DNA of 64,000 nt from Colletes latitarsis (lineage: Eukaryota > Arthropoda > Insecta > Hymenoptera > Colletidae), in the NCBI RefSeq assembly GCF_051014445.1, contig NW_027488369.1, positions 10,992,001 through 11,056,000 on the forward strand, written 5' to 3'. The notes beneath the pieces were generated by a model that was not told the DNA's origin, made no database searches, and saw only the letters and a program-made list of their open reading frames with translations. Of the stretch, positions 49,000 through 61,700 are shown piece by piece. Position 1 is the stretch's first letter; each line of letters opens with the position of its first letter. A program made the position numbers and the translations under genes.

Positions 49000-51900
49000 G
49001 TCAATAGAAGCTGGTTGCGATTAATATTTTAGAGGATAACGCCGGTTATGTCTCGGTTAGGTCTGGTATTTGCCCTCAACTGGCTCGTACTTTCGCAGTT
49101 TTCGCATACTTGTTGGCCACATACTGGCCTTCTTCTGGCTTGGACCACGTAGTGAAGTGGTACCACACTGAAACTGTCAATTAAACTGTGTTGCGATTAA
49201 TATTTTAGAGGATAGCGCCGGTTATGTCTCGGTTAGGTCTGGTATTTGCCCTCATCTGGATCGTACTTTCGCATTTTTCGTATACTTGTTGGCCAGATCC
49301 TGGGTTTTTACTGGTTTGGATCCCGCAGTAATGTGGTTCCACAACGAAACAGCCAATTAAACCTGGTTGCGATTAATATTTTAGCGGATAACGCCTGTTA
49401 TGTCTGGGTTAGGTCTGGGATTTTCCCTGATGTGGCTCGTACTTTCGCGTTTCTCGCATTCTTGTTGGCCCGATCCTGGGATTTTTCTGGTTTGGATCAC
49501 GTAGTAATGTGGTACCACACTGAAACAGTCAATTAAACCTGGTTACGATTAATATTTTAGAGGATAACGCCGGTTATGTCTGGGTTAGGTCTGGGATTTT
49601 CCCTGATGTGGCTCGTACTTTCGCGTTTCTCGCATTCTTGTTGGCCCGATCCTGGGATTTTTCTGGTTTGGATCTCGTAGTAATGTGTTAGCACACTGAA
49701 ACAGTCATTAAAAGCATGTTCCGATTCGTATTTTAGAGGATGACGCAGGTTATGTCAGGCATAGTTCTGGTATTTGCAATCATCTCGCTCATACTTTCGC
49801 ATGTTTCGCATACTTGTTGGCCAGATCATGGCCTTTTTCTGGTTTGGGTCATCGTAGCAATGCGGTACCACACCGAAACAGTCAATTATACCTGGTTGCG
49901 ATTAATATTTTAGAGGATAACGCTGGTTATGTCAGGGTTGGTTCTGTTATTTGCAATCATCTGGCTCATACTTTCGCATTTTTCGCATACTTGTTGGCCA
50001 GATCCTGGGTTTTTTCTGGTTTGGATCCCGTAGTAATGTGGTTCCACAACGAAACAGTCAATTACACCTGGTTGAGATTAATATTTTAGAGGATAACACC
50101 GGTTATGTCTCGGGTAGGTCTGGGATTTGTCCTCATCTGGCTCGGACTTTCCCATTTTTCGCATACTTGTTGGCCAGACCCTGGCCCTTTTCTGGTTTGG
50201 ATCACGTAGTAATGTGGTACCACACTGAAGCAGTCAATAGAAGCTGGTTCCGATAAGTATTTTAGAGGATAACGCTGGTTATGTCTGGGTGAGATCTGGT
50301 ATTTGCAATCATCTGGCTCGTACTTTCGCGTTTTTCGCATACTTGTTGGCCAGATCCTGGCCTTTTTCAGGCTTGGATCCCGTAGTAATGTGGTTCCACA
50401 CCGAAACAGTCAATTAAACCTGGTTGCGATTAATATTTTAGAGGATAACGCCGGTTATGTCTCGGTTAGGTCTGGTATTTGCCCTCAACTGGCTCGTACT
50501 TTCGCAGTTTTCGCATACTTGTTGGCCACATACTGGCCTTCTTCTGGCTTGGACCACGTAGTGAAGTGGTACCACACTGAAACTGTCAATTAAACTTGGT
50601 TGCGATTAATATTTTAGAGGATAGCGCCGATTATGTCTCGGTTAGGTCTGTGATTTGCCCTCATCTGGATCGTACTTTCGCATTTTTCGTATACTTGTTG
50701 GCCAGATCCTGGGTTTTTTCTGGTTTGGATCCCGTAGTAATGTGGTTCCACACCGAAACAGTCAATTAAACCTGGTTGCGATTAATATTTTAGAGGATAG
50801 CGCCGGTTATGTCTCGGTTAGGTCTGGTATTTGCAATCATCTGGCTCGTACTTTCCCATTTTTCGCATACTTGTTAGCCAGATCATGGCCTTTTTCTGGT
50901 TTGGATCACGTAGTAATGTGGTACCACACTGAAACAGTCAATAGAAGCTGGTTCCGATAAGTATTTTAGAGGATAACGCTGGTTATGTCAGGGTTAGTTC
51001 TGGTATTTGCAATCATCTGGATCATATATTCGTATTTTTCGCATACTTGCTGGCCAGATCCTGGGCTTTTTCTGGTTTGGATCACGTAGTATTGTGGCTC
51101 CACACCGAAACAGTCAATTAAACCTGGTTGCGATTAATATTTTAGAGGATAACGCCGGTTATGTCTCGGGTAGGTCTGGGATTTGCCCACATCTGGCTCG
51201 TACTTTCGCTTTTTTCTTATTCTTGTTGGCCAGATCCTGGCCTCTTTCTGGTTTGGATCACGTAGTAATGCGGAACAACACCGAAACAGTCAATTAAACC
51301 TGGTTGCGATAAATATTTTAGAGTGTAACGCTGGTTATGTCTCGGTTAGGTCTGGGATTTGCCCCCATCTGGCTCGTACTTTCGCGTTTTTCTCATAGTT
51401 GTTGGCCAGATTCTGGGTTTTTTCTGGTTTGGATCCCGTAGTAATGTGGTTCCACAACGAAACAGTCAATTAAACCTGGTTGAGATTAATATTTTAGAGG
51501 ATAACGCCGGTTATGTCTCGGGTAGGTCTGGGATTTGTCCTCATCTGGCTCGTACTTTCACGTTTTTCGCATACTTGTTGGCCAGATCATGGCCTTTTTC
51601 TGGTTTGGATCATCGTAGCAATGCGGCACCACACCGAAACAGTCAATTATACCTGGTTGCGATTAATATTTTAGAGGATAGCGCCGGTTATGTCTCGGTT
51701 AGGTCTGGTATTTGCAATCATCTGGCTCGTACTTTCCCATTTTTCGCATACTTGTTAGCCAGATCATGGCCTTTTTCTGGTTTGGATCACGTAGTAATGT
51801 GGTACCACACTGAAACAGTCAATAGAAGCTGGTTCCGATAAGTATTTTAGAGGATAACGCTGGTTATGTCAGGGTTAGTTCTGGTATTTGCAATCATCTG

Positions 51901-54900
51901 GATCATATATTCGTATTTTTCGCATACTTGCTGGCCAGATCCTGGGCTTTTTCTGGTTTGGATCACGTAGTATTGTGGCTCCACACCGAAACAGTCAATT
52001 AAACCTGGTTGCGATTAATATTTTAGAGGATAACGCCGGTTATGTCTCGGGTAGGTCTGGGATTTGCCCACATCTGGCTCGTACTTTCGCTTTTTTCTTA
52101 TTCTTGTTGGCCAGATCCTGGCCTCTTTCTGGTTTGGATCACGTAGTAATGCGGAACAACACCGAAACAGTCAATTAAACCTGGTTGCGATAAATATTTT
52201 AGAGGATAACGCTGGTTATGTCTCGGTTAGGTCTGGGATTTGCCCCCATCTGGCTCGTACTTTCGCGTTTTTCTCATAGTTGTTGGCCAGATCCTGGGTT
52301 TTTTCTGGTTTGGATCACGTAGTAATGTGGTACCACACTGTCAATAAAAGCTGGTTCCGCTTAGTATTTTAGAGGATAACGCTGGTTATGCCTGGGATTG
52401 TTCTGGTATTTGCAATCATCTGGCTCATACGTTCGCGTTTTTCGCACACTTGTTGGCCAGACCCTGGACCTTTTCTGGTTTGGATCACGTAGTAATGTGG
52501 TACCACACTGAAACAGTCAATAGAAGCTGGTTCCGATAAGTATTTTAGAGGATAACGCTGGTTATGTCTGTGTTAGTTCTGGTATTTGCAATCATCTGGC
52601 TCATACTTTCGCATTTTTCGCATACTTGTTGGCCAGATCCTGGCCTTTTTCAGGCTTCGATCCCGTAGTAATGTGGTTCCACACCGAAACAGTCAATTAA
52701 ACCTGGTTGCGATTAATATTTTAGAGGATAACGCCGGTTACGTCTCGGTTAGGTCTGGTATTTGCCCTCAACTGGCTCGTACTTTCGCAGTTTTCGCATA
52801 CTTGTTGGCCACATACTGGCCTTCTTCTGGCTTGGACCACGTAGTGAAGTGGTACCACACTGAAACTGTCAATTAAACTTTGTTGCGATTAATATTTTAG
52901 AGGATAGCGCCGGTTATGTCTCGGTTAGGTCTGGGATTTGCCCTCATCTGGATCGTACTTTCGCATTTTTCGTATACTTGTTGGCCAGATCCTGGGTTTT
53001 TACTGGTTTGGATCCCGCAGTAATGTGGTTCCACAACGAAACAGCCAATTAAACCTGGTTGCGATTAATATTTTAGCGGATAACGCCTGTTATGTCTGGG
53101 TTAGGTCTGGGATTTTCCCTGATGTGGCTCGTACTTTCGCGTTTCTCGCATTCTTGTTGGCCCGATCCTGGGATTTTTCTGGTTTGGATCACGTAGTAAT
53201 GTGGTACCACACTGAAACAGTCAATTAAACCTGGTTACGATTAATATTTTAGAGGATAACGCTGGTTATGCCTGGGATAGTTCTGGTATTTGCAATCATC
53301 TGGCTCATACTTTCGCGTTTTTCTCATAGTTGTTGGCCAGATCCTGGGTTTTTTCTGGTTTGGATCCCGTAGTAATGTGGTTCCACACGGAAACAGTCAT
53401 TAAAAGCATGTTCCGATTCGTATTTTAGAGGATGACGCAGGTTATGTCAGGCATAGTTCTGGTATTTGCAATCATCTCGCTCATACTTTCGCATTTTTCG
53501 CATACTTGTTGGCCAGATCATGGCCTTTTTCTGGTTTGGATCATCGTAGCAATGCGGTACCACACCGAAACAGTCAATTATACCTGGTTGCGATTAATAT
53601 TTTAGAGGATAACGCTGGTTATGTCAGGGTTAGTTCTGGTATTTGCAATCATCTGGATCGTACTTTCGCATTTTTCGTATACTTGTTGGCCAGATCCTGG
53701 GTTTTTTCTGGTTTGGATCCCGTAGTAATGTGGTTCCACAACGAAACAGTCAATTACACCTGGTTGAGATTAATATTTTAGAGGATAACACCGGTTATGT
53801 CTCGGGTAGGTCTGGGATTTGTCCTCATCTGGCTCGGACTTTCCCATTTTTCGCATACTTGTTGGCCAGACCCTGGCCCTTTTCTGGTTTGGATCACGTA
53901 GTAATGTGGTACCACACTGAAGCAGTCAATAGAAGCTGGTTCCGATAAGTATTTTGGAGGATAACGCTGGTTATGTCAGGGTTAGTTCTGGTATTTGCAA
54001 TCATCTGGATCATATATTCGTATTTTTCGCATACTTGCTGGCCAGATTCTGGGCTTTTTCTGGTTTGGATCACGTAGTAATGCGGTACAACTCCGAAACA
54101 GTCAATTAAACCTGGTTGCGATAAATATTTTAGAGGATAACGCTGGTTATGTCTCGGTTAGGTCTGGGATTTGCCCCCATCTGGCTCGTACTTTCGCGTT
54201 TTTCTCATAGTTGTTGGCCAGATCCTGGGTTTTTTCTGGTTTGGATCACGTAGTAATGTGGTACCACACTGTCAATAAAAGCTGGTTCCGCTTAGTATTT
54301 TAGAGGATAACGCTGGTTATGCCTGGGATTGTTCTGGTATTTGCAATCATCTGGCTCATACGTTCGCGTTTTTCGCACACTTGTTGGCCAGACCCTGGAC
54401 CTTTTCTGGTTTGGATCACGTAGTAATGTGGTACCACACTGAAACAGTCAATAGAAGCTGGTTCCGATAAGTATTTTAGAGGATAACGCTGGTTATGTCT
54501 GTGTTAGTTCTGGTATTTGCAATCATCTGGCTCATACTTTCGCATTTTTCGCATACTTGTTGGCCAGATCCTGGCCTTTTTCAGGCTTCGATCCCGTAGT
54601 AATGTGGTTCCACACCGAAACAGTCAATTAAACCTGGTTGCGATTAATATTTTAGAGGATAACGCCGGTTACGTCTCGGTTAGGTCTGGTATTTGCCCTC
54701 AACTGGCTCGTACTTTCGCAGTTTTCGCATACTTGTTGGCCACATACTGGCCTTCTTCTGGCTTGGACCACGTAGTGAAGTGGTACCACACTGAAACTGT
54801 CAATTAAACTTTGTTGCGATTAATATTTTAGAGGATAGCGCCGGTTATGTCTCGGTTAGGTCTGGGATTTGCCCTCATCTGGATCGTACTTTCGCATTTT

Positions 54901-57900
54901 TCGTATACTTGTTGGCCAGATCCTGGGTTTTTACTGGTTTGGATCCCGCAGTAATGTGGTTCCACAACGAAACAGCCAATTAAACCTGGTTGCGATTAAT
55001 ATTTTAGCGGATAACGCCTGTTATGTCTGGGTTAGGTCTGGGATTTTCCCTGATGTGGCTCGTACTTTCGCGTTTCTCGCATTCTTGTTGGCCCGATCCT
55101 GGGATTTTTCTGGTTTGGATCACGTAGTAATGTGGTACCACACTGAAACAGTCAATTAAACCTGGTTACGATTAATATTTTAGAGGATAACGCTGGTTAT
55201 GCCTGGGATAGTTCTGGTATTTGCAATCATCTGGCTCATACTTTCGCGTTTTTCTCATAGTTGTTGGCCAGATCCTGGGTTTTTTCTGGTTTGGATCCCG
55301 TAGTAATGTGGTTCCACACGGAAACAGTCATTAAAAGCATGTTCCGATTCGTATTTTAGAGGATGACGCAGGTTATGTCAGGCATAGTTCTGGTATTTGC
55401 AATCATCTCGCTCATACTTTCGCATTTTTCGCATACTTGTTGGCCAGATCATGGCCTTTTTCTGGTTTGGATCATCGTAGCAATGCGGTACCACACCGAA
55501 ACAGTCAATTATACCTGGTTGCGATTAATATTTTAGAGGATAACGCTGGTTATGTCAGGGTTAGTTCTGGTATTTGCAATCATCTGGCTCATACTTTCGC
55601 ATTTTTCGCATACTTGTTGGCCAGATCCTGGGTTTTTTCTGGTTTGGATCCCGTAGTAATGTGGTTCCACAACGAAACAGTCAATTACACCTGGTTGAGA
55701 TTAATATTTTAGAGGATAACACCGGTTATGTCTCGGGTAGGTCTGGGATTTGTCCTCATCTGGCTCGGACTTTCCCATTTTTCGCATACTTGTTGGCCAG
55801 ACCCTGGCCCTTTTCTGGTTTGGATCACGTAGTAATGTGGTACCACACTGAAGCAGTCAATAGAAGCTGGTTCCGATAAGTATTTTAGAGGATAACGCTG
55901 GTTATGTCTGGGTGAGATCTGGTATTTGCAATCATCTGGCTCGTACTTTCGCGTTTTTCGCATACTTGTTGGCCAGATCCTGGCCTTTTTCAGGCTTGGA
56001 TCCCGTAGTAATGTGGTTCCACACCGAAACAGTCAATTAAACCTGGTTGCGATTAATATTTTAGAGGATAACGCCGGTTATGTCTCGGTTAGGTCTGGTA
56101 TTTGCCCTCAACTGGCTCGTACTTTCGCAGTTTTCGCATACTTGTTGGCCACATACTGGCCTTCTTCTGGCTTGGACCACGTAGTGAAGTGGTACCACAC
56201 TGAAACTGTCAATTAAACTTGGTTGCGATTAATATTTTAGAGGATAGCGCCGATTATGTCTCGGTTAGGTCTGTGATTTGCCCTCATCTGGATCGTACTT
56301 TCGCATTTTTCGTATACTTGTTGGCCAGATCCTGGGTTTTTTCTGGTTTGGATCACGTAGTATTGTGGCTCCACACCGAAACAGTCAATTAAACCTGGTT
56401 GCGATAAATATTTTAGAGTGTAACGCTGGTTATGTCTCGGTTAGGTCTGGGATTTGCCCCCATCTGGCTCGTACTTTCGCGTTTTTCTCATAGTTGTTGG
56501 CCAGATTCTGGGTTTTTTCTGGTTTGGATCCCGTAGTAATGTGGTTCCACAACGAAACAGTCAATTAAACCTGGTTGAGATTAATATTTTAGAGGATAAC
56601 GCCGGTTATGTCTCGGGTAGGTCTGGGATTTGTCCTCATCTGGCTCGTACTTTCACGTTTTTCGCATACTTGTTGGCCAGATCATGGCCTTTTTCCGGTT
56701 TGGATCATCGTAGCAATGCGGCACCACACCGAAAGAGTCAATTATACCTGGTTGCGATTAATATTTTAGAGGATAACGCTGGTTATGTCAGGGTTAGTTC
56801 TGGTATTTGCAATCATCTGGATCATATATTCGTATTTTTCGCATACTTGCTGGCCAGATTCTGGGCTTTTTCTGGTTTGGATCACGTAGTAATGCGGTAC
56901 AACTCCGAAACAGTCAATTAAACCTGGTTGCGATAAATATTTTAGAGGATAACGCTGGTTATGTCTCGGTTAGGTCTGGGATTTGCCCCCATCTGGCTCG
57001 TACTTTCGCGTTTTTCTCATAGTTGTTGGCCAGATCCTGGGTTTTTTCTGGTTTGGATCACGTAGTAATGTGGTACCACACTGTCAATAAAAGCTGGTTC
57101 CGCTTAGTATTTTAGAGGATAACGCTGGTTATGCCTGGGATTGTTCTGGTATTTGCAATCATCTGGCTCATACGTTCGCGTTTTTCGCACACTTGTTGGC
57201 CAGACCCTGGACCTTTTCTGGTTTGGATCACGTAGTAATGTGGTACCACACTGAAACAGTCAATAGAAGCTGGTTCCGATAAGTATTTTAGAGGATAACG
57301 CTGGTTATGTCTGTGTTAGTTCTGGTATTTGCAATCATCTGGCTCATACTTTCGCATTTTTCGCATACTTGTTGGCCAGATCCTGGCCTTTTTCAGGCTT
57401 CGATCCCGTAGTAATGTGGTTCCACACCGAAACAGTCAATTAAACCTGGTTGCGATTAATATTTTAGAGGATAACGCCGGTTATGTCTCGGTTAGGTCTG
57501 GTATTTGCCCTCAACTGGCTCGTACTTTCGCAGTTTTCGCATACTTGTTGGCCACATACTGGCCTTCTTCTGGCTTGGACCACGTAGTGAAGTGGTACCA
57601 CACTGAAACTGTCAATTAAACTTTGTTGCGATTAATATTTTAGAGGATAGAGCCGGTTATGTCTCGGTTAGGTCTGGGATTTGCCCTCATCTGGATCGTA
57701 CTTTCGCATTTTTCGTATACTTGTTGGCCAGATCCTGGGTTTTTTCTGGTTTGGATCACGTAGTAATGTGGTACCACACTGAAACAGTCAATTAAACCTG
57801 GTTACGATTAATATTTTAGAGGATAACGCCGGTTATGTCTGGGTTAGGTCTGGGATTTTCCCTGATGTGGCTCGTACTTTCGCGTTTCTCGCATTCTTGT

Positions 57901-60900
57901 TGGCCCGATCCTGGGATTTTTCTGGTTTGGATCTCGTAGTAATGTGTTAGCACACTGAAACAGTCATTAAAAGCATGTTCCGATTCGTATTTTAGAGGAT
58001 GACGCAGGTTATGTCAGGCATAGTTCTGGTATTTGCAATCATCTCGCTCATACTTTCGCATTTTTCGCATACTTGTTGGCCAGATCATGGCCTTTTTCTG
58101 GTTTGGATCATCGTAGCAATGCGGTACCACACCGAATCAGTCAATTATACCTGGTTGCGATTAATATTTTAGAGGATAACGCTGGTTATGTCAGGGTTAG
58201 TTCTGGTATTTGCAATCATCTGGCTCATACTTTCGCATTTTTCGCATACTTGTTGGCCAGATCCTGGGTTTTTTCTGGTTTGGATCCCGTAGTAATGTGG
58301 TTCCACAACGAAACAGTCAATTACACCTGGTTGAGATTAATATTTTAGAGGATAACACCGGTTATGTCTCGGGTAGGTCTGGGATTTGTCCTCATCTGGC
58401 TCGGACTTTCCCATTTTTCGCATACTTGTTGGCCAGACCCTGGCCCTTTTCTGGTTTGGATCACGTAGTAATGTGGTACCACACTGAAGCAGTCAATAGA
58501 AGCTGGTTCCGATAAGTATTTTAGAGGATAACGCTGGTTATGTCTGGGTGAGATCTGGTATTTGCAATCATCTGGCTCGTACTTTCGCGTTTTTCGCATA
58601 CTTGTTGGCCAGATCCTGGCCTTTTTCAGGCTTGGATCCCGTAGTAATGTGGTTCCACACCGAAACAGTCAATTAAACCTGGTTGCGATTAATATTTTAG
58701 AGGATAACGCCGGTTATGTCTCGGTTAGGTCTGGTATTTGCCCTCAACTGGCTCGTACTTTCGCAGTTTTCGCATACTTGTTGGCCACATACTGGCCTTC
58801 TTCTGCCTTGGACCACGTAGTGAAGTGGTACCACACTGAAACTGTCAATTAAACTTGGTTGCGATTAATATTTTAGAGGATAGCGCCGATTATGTCTCGG
58901 ATAGGTCTGTGATTTGCCCTCATCTGGATCGTACTTTCGCATTTTTCGTATACTTGTTGGCCAGATCCTGGGTTTTTTCTGGTTTGGATCCCGCAGTAAT
59001 GTGGTTCCACAACGAAACAGCCAATTAAACCTGGTTGAGATTAATATTTTGGAGGATAACGCCGGTTATGTCTCGGGTAGGTCTGGGATTTGTCCTCATC
59101 TGGCTCGTACTTTCGCGTTTTTCGCATACTTGTTAGCCAGATCATGGCCTTTTTCTGGTTTGGATCACGTAGTAATGTGGTACCACACTGAAACAGTCAA
59201 TAGAAGCTGGTTCCGATAAGTATTTTAGAGGATAACGCTGGTTATGTCAGGGTTAGTTCTGGTATTTGCAATCATCTGGATCATATATTCGTATTTTTCG
59301 CATACTTGCTGGCCAGATCCTGGGCTTTTTCTGGTTTGGATCACGTAGTATTGTGGTTCCACACCGAAACAGTCAATTAAACCTGGTTGCGATTAATATT
59401 TTAGAGGATAACGCCGGTTATGTCTCGGGTAGGTCTGGGATTTGCCCACATCTGGCTCGTACTTTCGCTTTTTTCTTATTCTTGTTGGCCAGATCCTGGC
59501 CTCTTTCTGGTTTGGATCACGTAGTAATGCGGAACAACACCGAAACAGTCAATTAAACCTGGTTGCGATAAATATTTTAGAGTGTAGCGCTGGTTATGTC
59601 TCGGTTAGGTCTGGGATTTGCCCCCATCTGGCTCGTACTTTCGCGTTTTTCTCATAGTTGTTGGCCAGATTCTGGGTTTTTTCTGGTTTGGATCCCGTAG
59701 TAATGTGGTTCCACAACGAAACAGTCAATTAAACCTGGTTGAGATTAATATTTTAGAGGATAACGCCGGTTATGTCTCGGGTAGGTCTGGGATTTGTCCT
59801 CATCTGGCTCGTACTTTCACGTTTTTCGCATACTTGTTGGCCAGATCATGGCCTTTTTCTGGTTTGGATCATCGTAGCAATGCGGCACCACACCGAAACA
59901 GTCAATTATACCTGGTTGCGATTAATATTTTAGAGGATAACGCTGGTTATGTCAGGGTTAGTTCTGGTATTTGCAATCATCTGGATCATATATTCGTATT
60001 TTTCGCATACTTGCTGGCCAGATTCTGGGCTTTTTCTGGTTTGGATCACGTAGTAATGCGGTACAACTCCGAAACAGTCAATTAAACCTGGTTGCGATAA
60101 ATATTTTAGAGGATAACGCTGGTTATGTCTCGGTTAGGTCTGGGATTTGCCCCCATCTGGCTCGTACTTTCGCGTTTTTCTCATAGTTGTTGGCCAGATC
60201 CTGGGTTTTTTCTGGTTTGGATCACGTAGTAATGTGGTACCACACTGTCAATAAAAGCAGGTTCCGCTTAGTATTTTAGAGGATAACGCTGGTTATGCCT
60301 GGGATTGTTCTGGTATTTGCAATCATCTGGCTCATACGTTCGCGTTTTTCGCACACTTGTTGGCCAGACCCTGGACCTTTTCTGGTTTGGATCACGTAGT
60401 AATGTGGTACCACACTGAAACAGTCAATAGAAGCTGGTTCCGATAAGTATTTTAGAGGATAACGCTGGTTATGTCCGTGTTAGTTCTGGTATTTGCAATC
60501 ATCTGGCTCATACTTTCGCATTTTTCGCATACTTGTTGGCCAGATCCTAGGTTTTTTCTGGTTTGGATCCCGTAGTAATGTGGTTCCACAACGAAACAGT
60601 CAATTACACCTGGTTGAGATTAATATTTTAGAGGATAACACCGGTTATGTCTCGGGTAGGTCTGGGATTTGTCCTCATCTGGCTCGGACTTTCCCATTTT
60701 TCGCATACTTGTTGGCCAGACCCTGGCCCTTTTCTGGTTTTGATCATGTAGTAATGTGGTACCACACTGAAACAGTCAATAGAAGCTGGTTCCGATAAGT
60801 ATTTTAGAGGATAACGCTGGTTATGTCTGGGTGAGATCTGGTATTTGCATTCATCTGGCTCGTACTTTCGCGTTTTTCGCATACTTGTTGGCCAGATCCT

Positions 60901-61700
60901 GGCCTTTTTCAGGCTTGGATCCCGTAGTAATGTGGTTCCACACCGAAACAGTCAATTAAACCTGGTTGCGATTAATATTTTAGAGGATAGCGCCGGTTAT
61001 GTCTCGGTTAGGTCTGGGATTTGCCCTCATCTGGATCGTACTTTCGCATTTTTCGTATACTTGTTGGCCAGATCCTGGGTTTTTTCTGGTTTGGATCCCG
61101 CAGTAATGTGGTTCCACAACGAAACAGCCAATTAAACCTGGTTGCGATTAATATTTTAGCGGATAACGCCGGTTATGTCTGGGTTAGGTCTGGGATTTTC
61201 CCTGATGTGGCTCGTACTTTCGCGTTTCTCGCATTCTTGTTGGCCCGATCCTGGGATTTTTCTGGTTTGGATCTCGTAGTAATGTGTTAGCACTCTGAAA
61301 CAGTCATTAAAAGCATGTTCCGATTCGTATTTTAGAGGATAACGCAGGTTATGTCAGGCATAGTTCTGGTATTTGCAATCATCTCGCTCATACTTTCGCA
61401 TTTTTCGCATACATGTTGGCCAGATCCTGGGCTTTTTCTGGTTTGGATCATCGTAGCAATGCGGTACCACACCGAAACAGTCAATTATACCTGGTTGCGA
61501 TTAATATTTTAGAGGATAACGCTGGTTATGTCAGGGTTAGTTCTGGTATTTGTAACCATCTCGATCATATATTCGTATTTTTCTCATCCTTGTTGGCCAG
61601 ATCCTGGCCTTTCTCTGGTTTGGATCCCGTAGTAATGTGGTTCCACAACGAAACAGTCAATTAAACCTGGTTGAGATAAATATTTTAGAGGATAACGCCG
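49000..61700. repeat. Second ordered region, nested HORs of 11 to 32 monomers
   Basis: Long segments recur almost exactly. Observed offsets: 881 (51007 to 51888), 1931 (52586 to 54517; 52938 to 54869; 53506 to 55437), 2812 (54517 to 57329), 2636 (55437 to 58073; 55926 to 58562), 3164 (56454 to 59618), 3692 (49246 to 52938) and 5623 (50303 to 55926). Those I checked equal whole numbers of 176-bp monomers once 6-bp deletions and 1-bp insertions are counted. The repeats are nested and spliced in different orders rather than a single simple period. Confidence 0.88.
52586..56447. repeat. 11-monomer HOR, 1931-bp unit in tandem
   Basis: Bases 52586-54516 recur from 54517, nearly identical to about 56300 where a switch occurs. 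The unit is 11 monomers, carrying one 6-bp deletion (GGTACCACACTGTCAATAA) and one 1-bp insertion, and 11 x 176 - 6 + 1 = 1931. One internal difference is that the 53650 copy has ATCTGGATCG while the 55581 copy has ATCTGGCTCA, indicating conversion within a single monomer. Confidence 0.86.
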
